From Epiperipatus broadwayi (lineage: Eukaryota; Onychophora; Udeonychophora; Euonychophora; Peripatidae): DNA of 64,000 nt. The notes beneath the pieces are model-generated. The model did not search any database. It was not told the origin of the DNA and worked only from the letters and a program-made list of their open reading frames with translations. A program made the position numbers and the translations under genes. The stretch covers positions 172,001 to 236,000 of the forward strand of contig JAQFVV010013086.1 in the NCBI GenBank assembly GCA_028023455.1, written 5' to 3'. Positions 1 through 12,305 of the stretch are shown here, piece by piece; within the stretch, counting starts at the first letter, position 1, and the number at the start of each line of letters is the position of its first letter.

Positions 1-419
1 TTCGAAAGCCACCAGGCTGACCCAGAAACAAAGATATGTTGTTGTTGTTTTTTAGAAACATAGAAAATTCATTTAAATGTTTCAAAGTTCAGTACTTTCA
101 CATGTTAAAACTTACAATGAAAATGCAAAAAGCATTGTATATCTGCTTATTAGAATAATAACACATCACATGACCAACAAGAATTCATATGAACTTTGCT
201 TACACGTTTTTATTAAATACTACTATCTGTATTTATTAATTTATAAAGTTTACATTCGACATGATAATTGTAGTATTGGAAGAAATTGTTATATTGTGTT
301 CAATGGCAAAATTATAGATGTTTTAAGATTTTTGTGAATGACATTGTTATAAACATGAAAAGGAGATATTATTCATATAATAAATGCAAGCCATAATAAT
401 GGATTCAAAAAGTATTATG
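1..419. other. AT-rich DNA, no gene seen
   Basis: The first ~50 bases are less AT-biased and run into a GTT-rich tract, which could be the tail of a dispersed repeat cut by the window edge. An open frame at 77-337 is rich in Tyr/Ile/Lys codons, as expected from AT-rich DNA, and shows no domain. Nothing else is supported. Confidence 0.5.
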
Positions 420-785
420 TATAAAATCCCTATCTAGTGTCTACTGATTCAATATCCCCCAATTAGTTTCTAGCTTGTGAATTTTATCAGTAAGATGTCT
501 TGAATCTGTGAGCACTGCATTTAGATCTTAGGATCTAATACAACATTCTGGCATCCACTTATACTTATTTAGTTAATGATAAAGCTGTGAGCCAATATAT
601 AAATACAATATGTTTCTTAACTAAACTCATTTGCTTGGACATTCATATTGATCTGAACCCTGTTACATTAGATTCTAAAATCTAAATGTAGTGTTTTCAG
701 ATCCAAGGCCCCTCACTGATAAAAATCACATGCTAGAAACTAATCAGGGAATATTAAATAAGTAGACAAAAATAGGAATTTTAAG
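420..785. repeat. Foldback (inverted-repeat) element
   Basis: Bases 438-545 and 660-775 are imperfect reverse complements over roughly 100 bp, joined by a ~115-bp spacer. Both arms share blocks such as GTCTACT, TTAGTTTCTAGC and TTTTATCAGT. The arms carry many mismatches, so the element is old. It has no coding capacity and is best described as a foldback MITE. I could not identify a target-site duplication or assign a superfamily. Confidence 0.6.
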
Positions 786-3050
786 AACCAACCTTTCAGC
801 ATCCATTGATTACTATGGCATACACTGGCTAGCACTATTCTATGAAAAGTTTGCTACTATTTTAAAAGCTTGTGTAAACATATAGAATGGTGATTTTGCC
901 ATATTATGATGGGTTTAAAAGAAGATATAGTATATAGTTTTTAAATAATATTGTTTTATGATGAATTTCTGATTTTTCTGAGGGTGAAAGAAAATCACTT
1001 CATGAATTTAGACTTTTATAAATGGAACTTGGAACGTTACTGTTATCAATACATTTGAGAAACAATGTTGAAAAACTCTGCTAGTCAAAAGCAATGAGGA
1101 AAAATGTTTGATTACATGAATGATTTAATTTCAAATAATGAAGTGAGTTAATATCTGCATTAAAAATATTCAAGCAATGGAAAAAATGTGAAACGCAGTT
1201 CAATGTGTATTTTCACAGTAGCAACAAAATGCATTCTGGTATCTATCGATTTTGCAAAGACAGATTGTGAAAACTAAAAATGCAAGTGTTAGTTCAAGAT
1301 GAAATTGCAAAAAGGAGTGAAAATTATTAAGTTCATCAAATATCATCCAATTTAATTTAAATTGTTTTAATATCTGTGCAATAGAATAGGTGATGGACAT
1401 AAAGATCTTCACTACCCACTCAATAAACAGGCTATCTAGAAAAAAATAGGACTTTTTGAACAACATAATAAATTGTTGATGTTCTTCAATTTAAGAAAGT
1501 GGGAAACACTTTAAATAGTCAAAATGAGAGTCATAGATCACATGACCCAATTCTTTTAAGCTTGTAAGATATAAACAATGAGCACTTCCAAATGCTCCAA
1601 TTGGCAATGTTCATTGTTTAAGAAAGACTGAGTTGTTTAATTAATAAATTTTGGATTATGTGAATCTAATCAATATGTATTTAAAACTTAGTAATTAAAA
1701 TTTGTCATTACAAAAAAAAATCTAAATACAAGAGTGAAAATTTTATTCCTTAATAATGAAAATTTTATTTTAACTAAATAAAATAACTTTAATTGATTCC
1801 CTAAATTTATTGAATGTTTTATAGACATAAATTCTATAGCTTATAGAAAAGTTTCTATTTCAATTTGTCCAAATATTTTTCTAAATTCACCGAAGATAAT
1901 TTTTAACATTAAAGTTGTTTTATATTAAATCTGTTGTTTTTCATAAGTGATTAAGAAAGTCTAATTGATTTAATTAATGATAGAATCATTAAATGTTTTT
2001 GCATGGAGTTTTAAAACATTGCGCTATCAGAAATGAAAGATTTAAGTTTGATCTGTAAATTATAAGCCATAAAAGTGAGAAATCAAAATAATTTCCATTA
2101 GATAATTCATGGAGAAACTTAATAAAAGAATATCTCAGTTTATTCAAATGAGTAGTTTAAACCTTACTTTATGTAGCATTATAACTGATATAAAAATACT
2201 TTGCCTTTAAACGTTTTAAAACAGTTTGGAATAACTATGTGGGCATTATATTTATATAAAAATGGGTATATAATTTGGATCTTTTTTTTATTAAATAAAA
2301 AGTTAAACATTACTGTTGATGTTATATTTTGTAATTGCAAGCAATCTAAATTTAATATAAATTCCACAAATTTATTTTAAATTATAAAATGATTTTAAAA
2401 AATATGTTGCTCTATGTGTAGTATAGATTGATTTAATTTATTCAAATATATTATCAAAAGTTAAAACTATAAAAGCATCATCCAAAATCGTCAGTACCTT
2501 GAACAATGTGAAGATAAGTGTATATTGCTTCCATCTATCACCTATTGATTACCAAGACTTAAAACAGATGGCGTTGAAATATAATCTAAATAGTAAAAAT
2601 TACTACTTTTAGTATAAATCTCAAAATAAGCCCTAAAAGCCATATGATGGTTAGTCTGGTTTTCTAGAAATTGTTTAATGGAATGTATAAGATTGCATGA
2701 TTTTATCAATATTTATATAACTGTCAAGATGTTTTAACTATTTAAAATTTATAGTCATGTAACATTAAATATTTAAAAAAGATGTTTTAATAATTCTAAT
2801 CTGCAAATTTGATGCTGGACTTTAAAAAGAAATCCAAATCGATTATGAAAAAAGACTTATTTATAAAATGAAATATACATTTTTACAAAGCTTGTGATGA
2901 TGGCAGGTAAATAGTTATTTTAGATTGGGCCAATTCAATCATCTAATACTAAGTGTTGAATGTGTTGAGAAAATTAACATTTTCTTCAAATTTTTGCAAA
3001 TACATTCAACTGTTATTATTAGAACAAAACTTAATATATAACACAATAAC
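786..3050. other. AT-rich intergenic or intronic DNA
   Basis: No long frame, repeat array or structured RNA stands out. Composition is uniformly AT-rich with short poly-A/T runs. One short minus-strand frame ending at 2438 has an acceptor-like TAG before it at 2542-2544, but the pyrimidine tract is poor and I do not call it. Confidence 0.5.
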
Positions 3051-3059
3051 TTGATTGGT

Positions 3060-3330
3060 ATTATTCTACTCTTATGTATAAGTTGTGCTTGCCTAACAAA
3101 TGATAGTACATTCATGGAAATTAAATCTGGACTTGTAGATTCATCAATATTGAATTTAAAAAGTTACTCCATCTCTTTAGACTATTCTTCCAAAAACAAT
3201 AGTCAATGGAGTGTTTCATATATTTATTCAACCAGATCCTCATTATTTTTGGACATTTTCCTAAAAGCAAGATTAATTTTGGCTGTTAAAGACTTTGAAT
3301 GGCTTCTCATATGGCAATGGTAAATAGCCT
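3060..3330 (-). pseudogene. Possible hAT transposase scrap
   Basis: Read on the minus strand this stretch gives broken frames. One piece near 3080-3165 contains FNIDESTS followed by a hydrophobic block ending LSFVRQ. A DEST motif followed by a hydrophobic strand and (V/I)R is common at the catalytic start of hAT-family transposases and their domesticated relatives. In-frame stops interrupt the preceding ~100 bp. The plus-strand frame over the same bases starts with TTG and looks like a shadow. The family assignment rests on one short motif, so it is tentative. Confidence 0.25.
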
Positions 3331-3877
3331 AATAATAATCTGATAAAATCTTTTGGAAACCATTAACCTTATCTTTAAAAAAAGGAAAATCAGAAAAATT
3401 TTCATATGTAATCATAGGTGAATCTTACTAGTGTTATTTTAAATTTAGTATTCACAAATCTAAGGATTAAAATTTGATTCTCATGATGGAATTATAACTT
3501 GTTAGGAAAGCAACATTTGAAGTAGAAAGAAAAAAAATAACACTGAAAATGTTATATATTAACCCGAAAATTTTTTACTAATGGTTGAATATTTTTGAAA
3601 ACTATAAATAAAATTTGAATTTTTCTAAAGACATTTTTAAGTTTGTTATTTTTTTTATATTGAATTGATGTTTGTTAGGATTCTAGCAAGTGAAAAATAT
3701 TAAACTTGTGTTAACTAATATTAGATGTCGGAAAATATTTGATATAAAAAAGAAGAAAAAATATTTTTGTAAATTTATCGTATGTGTACAGAATTGATGT
3801 AAAGCTTTAGTTAAAAATTTAACAAAAAAAATTTTACCTGCAAAACGTTGAATATTCTTCAGAAGTTATTTTTTCAG

Positions 3878-3988
3878 GTTCGTACTTATTGCAGCTACTA
3901 TGAGAAATTTTTAGAAGACATTCCTGATTATCAAAAAATGCTAAAAAAAACAAACGGATACAATAAATATTGTCTAAAAATATGTTAA
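3878..3988 (+). CDS. Weak terminal-exon candidate
   Basis: A pyrimidine-rich tract ending TTTTTTCAG at 3877 is followed by 36 sense codons and a TAA stop at 3986-3988. The peptide is Cys/Tyr/Lys-rich (begins VRTYCSYYEKFLEDIPDYQK) and resembles no family I know. The acceptor looks good, but there is no matching upstream exon and no clear polyadenylation signal close by. Short open stretches after CAG are frequent by chance in this DNA, so this is a candidate only. Confidence 0.22.
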   Translation, partial: VRTYCSYYEKFLEDIPDYQKMLKKTNGYNKYCLKIC

Positions 3989-4974
3989 CACGTATGATTT
4001 ATTATAGATATGACATTATTTGGATTTATTCATATATACATAATAATATTAATGTACTAAGGTGTTCACACATGCCTTCGCTGAAAAATACCATTATTTA
4101 AAAGAATTGTAGATACATTATAAAATGCACATATAATAAGAACTAGGTTCAATTGATAGAAAACAAGTTCAGAAAGTTTTAAAACATAAAAATGATTGTA
4201 GATGAAACAACATAAAATCAATAGTATTCTAATTAATGTACTTTAAAAAAATTACAAATAATGGAAATATATATGCATCATAATGTTTATTGATATAATC
4301 TGCTTTCTTAAGGATATTAATAGCTTTTCTGACTTTTCATGGTGAAAAATGTCACGTTTAAGTAGGATTATCCCGATGTTTGAAAAATCTAAATAATGAT
4401 TAACATCCATATCATGAAATGAGAATGCTGATGATGATGAGCAATTTACTGCATTAGCATGTTTATATTGCCTTCCATTGATGTGATGATTATTCAAACC
4501 CACATAAAAAATTCCATCACCCCCACTTAACATTTTATAACCATCATGCAGTTCAAAAAAAAGGATTTTTAAGGATGGACAGAATGTAAGCAATTTTTGA
4601 CTAGTAGTATACATTCCTTTATCTTACACCATTTTGAAACTTCCAAAATCATTTTTAATTCCTTTTACTAAAAGAATGCAAGTTCTAATGATTGTATTTC
4701 CTTTTCCTCTTCTCTTTAATATAACTACTTTGGCATGAATTAATGCTTTCTTTTTCATCCCATTAGTATAATTATTAACTATAAGGTATTGCTCTAATAT
4801 TTATTTCTCTAGGTATGATTAATCTGATAGATTAAGGTTTTACTAAATAAATATTTTGTTAAAAAAGTTCTTAGTTTAAGATTACAAAATTAAATTTATA
4901 TAAAATTTGTGTGTGTGTGTGTGTAATTTGGGGACCTATGTGCCAACTCAATAAACCAGCACAAATCATTATTG
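3989..4974. other. AT-rich DNA with a short GT run
   Basis: A (GT)9 run lies at about 4907-4924. A 120-codon minus-strand frame at 4252-4614 has no recognisable motif and an ordinary AT-driven composition. No gene is supported. Confidence 0.5.
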
Positions 4975-7879
4975 ACACTTGCACCCATGCTATGGACTAT
5001 GATTCATCAGCAACAGCAGCAGCAATTATCAATCCACTGCAGGATTAGGGTCTCTCCAAGTTCAAACCATTTTCTCCAATCATTAGCTTCTCTTCTCTAC
5101 ATCAGCCCTGCATATTTTTTATTTCATCAATCCATCTCACATGTCATCTCTTGTGGGACTGTTCTAATCTCTTGGAATCCAGTGTAAGATATTAATTCTC
5201 CATCTATAATCATCTCTTTTAGCAATATGTTCAGACCCACTCCACTTCAGACTGTTAGTTTTTTCAATGAGGTGAATAATACCTGTTTGTTCATTTACCC
5301 ATATATTGCATTTTCAATATCTTCTTCGTACTCCTAACATACATCTCTCTGTACTTCTTTGAATGGTCTAATGTCTGTATTTTTCTTCCATTAAGTGTGC
5401 AAATCTCACATCAATATACAAGAACTGGTAAAACACATTTTCTGCAAACCATTGTTTTCAAACACATAGGCATATTTCCTTTTAGTATCAAGTTATTTCT
5501 ACCAAAAGCACTCCAACCAAGTTTAATTCTATGATTAATTTTCTCCATTATGTTTCCATCTGTATTAATCTGACCAAGGTATTTGTAACTGTTAACTTCT
5601 TCTAACTCATCGTAATCAATCTTTATTTTCATATTTTGAAAAAATCCATTGAACATTACTTTAGCATTTTTAACATTTATCTTTAGTCCTACTTTTTTAC
5701 TTTTATCTGACAACTCCTGCAAAATTTCCTGCAGCTTTAAAGCATTATTTGCAAAAACAAATAAATCTATTAAATCTAAATGACTTAAATAATCTCCATT
5801 TACATTTACTCCTTTAAATTCCCATTTTAATCCACAAAATAATTGTTGGAGAGTTCTCTGACTTGTACCTTTCTTAATGTTGACATCTCTAGTATCATAA
5901 TGTGATCTAACTGTTGGTGTTGCATTTTTATAAAATATGACAGGAATCTGGATGATCCAATGTCATGATCACTGAAGAAATGTTTTTAGAATCAAATGCC
6001 TTTTCATTATCTACAAATGCAAAGCATAATGGCAACTCATATTCATTTGTCATTTCTTTAATTTCTCTCAATACCTGGACATAATCTACAGTACTAAAAC
6101 CACTTTTAAATCCAGCTTGTTTTCTTGGTTGGTGAGTTGTAATTATCATAGTCAAAATTTTGCATAAAACTGATAAAAGGCTAATAGGTCTGTAATTTCT
6201 AATATCTTCTTTATCACCTTTTTAACATATTAATATTAATGCTGCATTTTTCCAATCATCTAGTATATCTTTATCATATAGACATTTGGTATATAACTTT
6301 GCTAGAAGAATTTGTATTTCTTCACCTGCTTCTTTTAATATATCAATTATAATTCCATCATTACCTGAAGGCTTTTCTTTCTTCATAAAAATGTAATTGC
6401 ACTTCCTTCTTTTTTACTGAAAATTCTGGGCAATTTGAAAGAAATAATAGTTTTAGGAGGTACTTATTCTTTTTATTACAATATAATTACAGATACATGA
6501 TTTTTACCCATTTTATGATATAATACGTCTTATTAGTAATAGTTCCAACTTTTTTTATTGCAGATATAAATGTTTTACCAATACCAAAATGTTATTTTAC
6601 ATTCTTGAGATGTTTCTTCTCTTCTATAGCTTCTCTTGTTAAATTACAGTTAGAATTTCTTATATCATTTTCCACTCTTTTCTGCGCCATTTTACAGAAT
6701 TTGAGGTATTTAATCCTTTTTAATGCATCATATCTGTATATCTTCAAATTTCTTCTTCATAAATTCGCTAGACTCAGTAGAAATTTTATTGGTCAATTGA
6801 TGTTCTATTTTATCAGCTACATTTATTGCCATTTTTAAAAATGTATCAGTTATTTTCTTATTAATTTCATTCACTTCTGAATCATGTTCAAAATCGAGTA
6901 AAACATGAAATCAATTTGTAATTTCTGATTTCAATTTAGTAGAGTATTTCTGAACATTATGAATATCAATTGTAAATATTGTTTCCCTTGATAATCTTTT
7001 CTTCTCTAGTTTTGCATTAACATGTATTTTGCATCTTACAAATCAATGATCATTTCCTGTGTCAAATTTATTAAGAAGATTGCAATCTTGAAATATTTAT
7101 TTTCTGATAGTCAAAATATAATCCACTTCTGATGTATCTTCATTTGGATGCTTCTACATTAATTTCCTTTTAACATTTTTCAAAAAAAAAATTATAATAT
7201 AAAGTTTTTATTTTTTCTGAAAACTCAACAAGTCTATGTCCTCTGTCTTTTCTCTTACCATAACAAAAATTAACTACAGCACTTTTATTTTTTATTTCTT
7301 TGTCAATTCTAGCATTAAAGACTCCCATAACAATTTTAAATGTTGTTTACTCTGGTCACAAGCCTTTGTACATCCATATAAAAATTTTCTACTACATCAG
7401 TATAAGAACTTGTTGGAGCATAAACCTGAATCATCTGTATTTGATATCTGCTATTAAGTTGTATAACTAATCTTGCCACTCTTTTTGATACACGATCAAT
7501 CTCCACAATGATGTTCTTCCACTTTTTATTCATAATGAATCCTACTGCAAATGTATTTCCAATATTTATGCCTTTACAGTAAAGTACAAGTCCACTTTAT
7601 AAATCAGTTGACTTTTCAGCTTTTCTTTTAACTTTATAAAATCCAATAATGTCCCATTTAATATAAAACAGTTTTTCTAATTCTTTCAATCATCCTTCAC
7701 TTGAAAGTGATCTGCAATTGTAAGTACCTAAATAAAAAGTCATCATCAAATGTCAGCCTGAATCCACAATCCAGAGATTCTTAGCACCCTCTACCTTTGG
7801 CCACCAACTGCTGATTTAGTTGGTGACTTTACAGCCTCCTGGAAATAAGGGCAATGATTTATTTTGTCTGTCATCATTG

Positions 7880-7880
<1 letters not shown>
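4975..7880 (-). mobile_element. RTE-like non-LTR retrotransposon, copy 1, decayed
   Basis: Colinear with the copy at 11651-14885 along almost its full length, on the same strand. Recognisable parts in element order are: the endonuclease start (near 7700) and the segment with YAPTSSYTD (7336-7533); a reverse-transcriptase piece with AGFKSGFSTVDY and FAFVDNEKAFD (5928-6155); and the C-terminal tail with YKYLGQINTDGN (5411-5722). Many stops and frameshifts separate these parts, and a few dozen bases are deleted near 5940 relative to copy 2. The 3' end is near 4980-5020. The 5' UTR present in the other copies is replaced by a TA/GT microsatellite. The RTE clade call is from memory of similar endonuclease-RT proteins often annotated as craniofacial development protein 2-like. 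Confidence 0.85.
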
Positions 7881-7933
<53 letters not shown>

Positions 7934-7942
7934 TGTGTGTGT
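7880..7942. repeat. Compound (TA)n(GT)n microsatellite
   Basis: About 20 bp of AT repeats run directly into about 40 bp of GT repeats with one TT interruption. It abuts the 5' end of RTE copy 1. Confidence 0.95.
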
Positions 7943-9881
7943 CAAGGCCATATTGGCACATATATAAAATAATTTTATCTAAAAAAATTATTAAAGTAAG
8001 GAATCAACAAATCAATAAATAAGTTATAAAAATCTCAAGTTTCTTTATTAAAGAAAATGTAGTTTGTTTTTCTAAACGTAAATTTAAAAGTCTAAGTAGT
8101 TTTTGAAATAAAAGTTACAATTAATTAATTAAAAGAGGGGAGGGGGGGTTTATAGAAAAAACTAACAGTTCATAAAAGAAATTAATAAGTTTTATTATTA
8201 TTATTAGTTGAAATATAATTTAAAAGTCTAAAAATATAAATCTCTTTATATAAATTAAAGAAAAGAAAGTAATATAAAAACTAGTTCTGATTTTAGAATA
8301 AAATTATATGTGCATGCAAATGTAAATAATATATATGCGTATTAAAGATTATAAATAAATGAAGTTTAAAGAATTAAAAACATGTTTGCATGGCTACTAA
8401 TTTTAAAAAAACAACACTTTTGTGATGGCTGCTAATTAAAATACCCAACAACAATATTAAAAAGGATTAGCTATCAAAAGAATTTTGACAACAAATATTG
8501 CCGGCGGACATGAAAATGAAAACATGTGACACATATAAATAGCCCAAATTTTATTGGACAATCAGTTCAGAAAAACATTCAGTCAAGTCAGTTGCATAGA
8601 GTTGAGTGCAGTTCATTTAGTTAGAAATGCAGTGTTAGTTGCTGTTGGAAACATGTAGCTGTCTCTATCCTAAGTCTAGATCTGTCCATGAAAATGTCTT
8701 CGTAACAGCTTAAAGAATCTCCGTCAATATCTAATTGTCTCCAGGAATAATACCACTAATAATGATCAAATCTCCACAGGAAAACTTGTAATCTAACTGG
8801 GTAGATATACTTCATTAGAAGCAGCAACAGCAAGATATATCCACATTCCAAAATCCTAGGTAAACATTTTCTTATTCTCATTTATAAAGTAGCCATTGCA
8901 TTTGTGTGAATCCTCCAAGAGTCAAAAATATGAACTTTATATCATTCATAAAATGAACTATTGGTATGTGTGTTTAAGTTTCAAATACTATTTAATGATT
9001 TATTATTATATATGTGAGTGTATGAGTTAAATATGTGCATGATAAAAATACCACTATTATGATAGTTAAAATTTATAAAGATATTTAAATTTAGTATAAT
9101 TAATGTTAATAAATTGTCTTTAAATTTAAGCCTTATTTTGTTGGTCAATTCTTTTTACCAATTCTCTTATCAATTCTTTCACCACTATTTTTGTATAATC
9201 TGCTATTGATTACAAATAGCTGAACTAGTCTATGGGTATAACTTAGGTGTTGAGTTAGTGGCCATTGTTCAAAGTGCATTGTTTATTCTTTTGAATAGAT
9301 AGCTGGTGCCCGTGTTTACACAAAACAAAAAAGTGCTTTGAACTTGGTGTTGAACTCAACAGTCGAGAAAAAGTTATCTCCTTGAAATGTAATGCTAGTT
9401 ATATATTTTATAGCTATTGTTTGGACACACATACTTTCCAAGTATGTTCTTCTCTGCCTAAGAGATCGGTGCTTTGAACAACCCATATTAGAACCTGGTA
9501 CATAAATGGCTATACACAACAACTTGAGGCTGGACCTAAGAAACAATAGTAATTAAATACTTTGTTTCTTGTTTGAAATTTTTTTTATAGAAAAGTGAAA
9601 TTACATACTTAAAGTGGTTGAATTTTAAAAAAAAGAATTGACCGAAAACTTTTTTTTAAAATGAAAAGAGATTTTAACATTTACATTAGTTAAAAGAAAT
9701 CATTCTGTTAAATCAGGGACAATTAGATGTTTGGGAGGAGTTAAAGCATTAAGATCGGGTAGAGAAAAGGACAAAGGGGGTTGAGTCGTATATGTTTCCA
9801 TCTTAGTAAGAAAAATAAATAAACAGTAGTATTTAAATTTAGCTTAACATAAACGCTAGTTAAATAGAAAGAAAAACATCT
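7943..9881 (+). other. Possible LTR/leader of a decayed LTR element
   Basis: The block 8480-8875 is richer in CpG and C/G than its surroundings. It contains a TATA box, non-coding short ATGs with quick stops, and a splice-donor-like CTAG|GTAAAC at 8871. Together with the coiled-coil gag-like frame that starts at 9882 this suggests a 5' LTR and leader. I could not find a second matching LTR copy or clean TG...CA ends, so a host 5' UTR remains possible. The rest is AT-rich. Confidence 0.3.
8534..8542 (+). promoter_or_regulatory. TATA box candidate
   Basis: TATAAATAG lies about 30 bp upstream of a TCAGT-type initiator-like sequence (8562-8582). The flank is unusually GC-rich for this window. 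The spacing fits an RNA polymerase II core promoter, probably that of an LTR. Confidence 0.4.
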
Positions 9882-10394
9882 TTGAAATTGAAATTTTCAA
9901 AAATGGATCTGAAAGAAAGCCCAATATATTTTAAAAAGCCCCAGTTAGTAGAAAAAAAGAAAGAAGAAGTCTCTGGGATGCGAATGATGATGAATATGAT
10001 GCAAGAATTCAAACAAAGTCAACAAGAATTGTGTCAGAAATTTGAACAAAGCCAACAAAAACTCATTGTGGAAATAAGAGAAATAAGATGTGAAATTACA
10101 GGAAAAGTAGAGAAAAATCAAGAGATCGTAGAAGTAGATTTTGTCAAAGAAAATAAGGAAGTTGAAATCATCAAAAAGATAAAAGAGTCAGATAGTGGTA
10201 AATATAGTAGTTTGGACATAGAAATTAAATTAGAATCAGATAGCATTGCTACAAAGAAAATAGAAACAAATGTAGATCAAGAATTAGAAGAGAGACATAA
10301 GTTCAAGGTAGAAGATAGTGTTGAAAAATTTTTACAAAAATTTAAAAAGGTTAAAGTAAAAGTCAATGTTTGTTTTAAATGTAGATTAAAATAA
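9882..10394 (+). CDS. Coiled-coil gag-like ORF remnant
   Basis: This is an open frame of 170 codons, very rich in Glu, Lys and Gln. Residues ~30-85 form heptad-like repeats (MMMNMMQEFKQSQQELCQKF and onward), typical of the N-terminal coiled coil in some invertebrate Gypsy Gag proteins. It ends in CFKCRLK, which could be the start of a lost zinc knuckle. The first in-frame codons are MKLKFSKMDLKES, and the second Met is an equally good start. No protease, RT or integrase follows. The downstream 1.2 kb is non-coding and A-rich, so this looks like an internally deleted element. A host coiled-coil gene fragment cannot be excluded. Confidence 0.4.
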   Translation: MKLKFSKMDLKESPIYFKKPQLVEKKKEEVSGMRMMMNMMQEFKQSQQELCQKFEQSQQKLIVEIREIRCEITGKVEKNQEIVEVDFVKENKEVEIIKKIKESDSGKYSSLDIEIKLESDSIATKKIETNVDQELEERHKFKVEDSVEKFLQKFKKVKVKVNVCFKCRLK

Positions 10395-11650
10395 AAAGAA
10401 AGTGTAGGAAAAAAATACAGAGGTCTGTGAAGCTTAAAGGTTTTCTAATTTACAAGGCAGAAAATAGAATGGAAAGAGAAAGAGATAAAGTAATAAATTA
10501 TAAAAGTGGGAAAGATAAGAGAGGAAAGTTAGTTTATATTATAGAATTAGTAGAAAGAAAGAAGGAACCACCTGACATAGTTTAAAAGTTAGTAAATGGG
10601 CAGAATGGTAAAGGAAATAAACAAAAAGGACCGCAAATGGTCTATGAGTAAAATAATTTTTCTAATGTAAATAAATCTAATAAATTTAAATCTGAAACTT
10701 CTATATAAAACTTAAGGTAATAAATTTAAAAATAAATGAATAATAATAAATGAAATGTTTGAAAGTAATAATAATAACAGGGGCTTCATGAAATAAAAGA
10801 TTTTTTTTCTCCACGCACATATTAATAAGGAAAAATGCTCGTAAATAAACAGTTCAAATAAATAAAAAATCAATAAAATCAAGTTAAGTAAATGGGTCAA
10901 ATTAAGGATTTAAAAGTAAAGTTTGTAGGTTTAAATAAATAAGTAAGATAACGGAAATACGTGGAAAAGAAACAAGATAAACAAAAAAATATGTCTGTAG
11001 AAAATAAGGTAAAATAGTTGTAATAAAATAAAAATAGTTTTTTTATATATATATGCATGTTAAATAAAAAAGGTAAACAAATGGTTTAAAGGTAATATTG
11101 TAATATAAATAAATATGTAAACTGATATCTGTAATAGTTTAGAATAGTATTGTAAGATTAAATAAATATGTAAGATAATGTTCGTAATGGTTCAGAATAA
11201 TATAAATAAATATGTTAAAGTAATGTTCATGTGTATGTAAAAATAATATTGAACGGTTAAAATAATATAAATGAAAATCAATCTAAGTTGTATTAAGAAT
11301 GTATAAGGTTTTGAAATTAAGGGAAGAGGGTAGTGTGAAATAAGTTTAGTTAAGGAAATTGTGGATAATGTTTAGCTTAAATATGTTATTATTTTGTATT
11401 TCTTTACATCTAAGAAGTCTGCTTGTCGTAGCAAAACAATTAGTTGTGTTTTAGAGTTTATTTTCTGTGATACTCTGGTTGTATTGTAATTTGGAGAAAT
11501 TTTGGTTATTTATTGATTAGTGTAGCTTTATGCTTTTTAAGGCTTTATATATATATATAATACTTTTAATAAATTTATCAGAGTATGTTTTTCAAAGAAT
11601 TATATATACATATACTCGATTATAATTGAAATACAGACATTGATACTAAT
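10395..11650. other. A-rich non-coding DNA
   Basis: The plus strand is strongly A/G-biased with recurrent AAATAAAT words. It contains the degenerate tandem repeat listed separately. A GGGAAGAGGGTAG tract near 11319-11332 followed by TGTGAAAT resembles a polypurine tract next to an LTR start, but no matching LTR was found upstream. Confidence 0.4.
11095..11275. repeat. Degenerate ~55-bp tandem repeat
   Basis: Three to four units share the words AAATAAATATGTAA, a GTAATGGTT/TCATGT-like middle and AGAATAATAT. Units are diverged in sequence and length. It is not coding. Confidence 0.5.
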
Positions 11651-11672
11651 TATATATATATCATCATCATCA

Positions 11673-12293
11673 TCAACCATTATCAATCCACTGCAGGATG
11701 AAGGTCTCTCTAAGTTTAATCCATCTTCTCTGATCTCCAGCCTCTCTCCTCCACAACACCCCTGCACATTTTCTTATTTCATCCAACCATCTCACATGTG
11801 ATCTCATTCTGGGTCTCTTACAATCTCTTGGAATCCAGTTCAAAATTTCAATTGTCCATCTATTATCATCTCTTCTAGCAATATGTCCAGCCCAACTACA
11901 TTTCAATCTTTTAATTTTTTCAATAAGGTCAGTAACACCAGTTTGTTGTTTTACCCATACATTGTGTTTTCGATCTCTTCTTGTTACTCCCAACATACAT
12001 CTCTCCATACTCCTTTGAGTGGTCTGAAGTATCTGTATTGCTCTTCTATTAAGTGTCCAAGTCTCAGATTCATAAGTAAGAACTGGTAAAACATATTTAT
12101 TAAAAACCATCCTTTTCAAACACATAGGCAGATTTCCTTTTAATATCAAGTTATTTCTACCAAAAGCACTCCAACCAAGTTTAATTCTATGACTAATTTC
12201 CTCCATTATGTTTCCATCTGTATTAATAATCTGACCAAGGTATTTGTAACTGTTAACTTCTTCTAATTTTTCATAATCAATCATTATTTTCAT
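11673..12293 (-). pseudogene. RTE C-terminal domain
   Basis: This frame of about 206 codons continues the RT frame after a single in-frame stop at about 12303. It starts within YEKLEEVNSYKYLGQII and carries the conserved thumb/tail region with ETWTLNRRAIQIL, RCMLGVTRRDR and WAGHIARRDDNRW. These motifs are standard in endonuclease-reverse transcriptase proteins of this group. The function of the tail is not well defined; a role in RNA or DNA binding is usually assumed. It ends close to the element's 3' end. Confidence 0.85.
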
Positions 12294-12305
12294 ATTTTGA
12301 GCAAA

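Noticed and set aside
77-337. 86-codon plus-strand frame
   Set aside because: Tyr/Ile/Lys-rich product expected from AT-rich sequence; no motif, splice site or promoter.
2438-2541. Minus-strand terminal exon that would fit the phase of the exon at 15733
   Set aside because: The phase fits and it gives 33 codons then stop, but the acceptor has no pyrimidine tract and the peptide is hydrophobic without support. One in three random stretches would fit the phase.
4252-4614. 120-codon minus-strand frame
   Set aside because: No domain or conserved pattern; composition follows the background.
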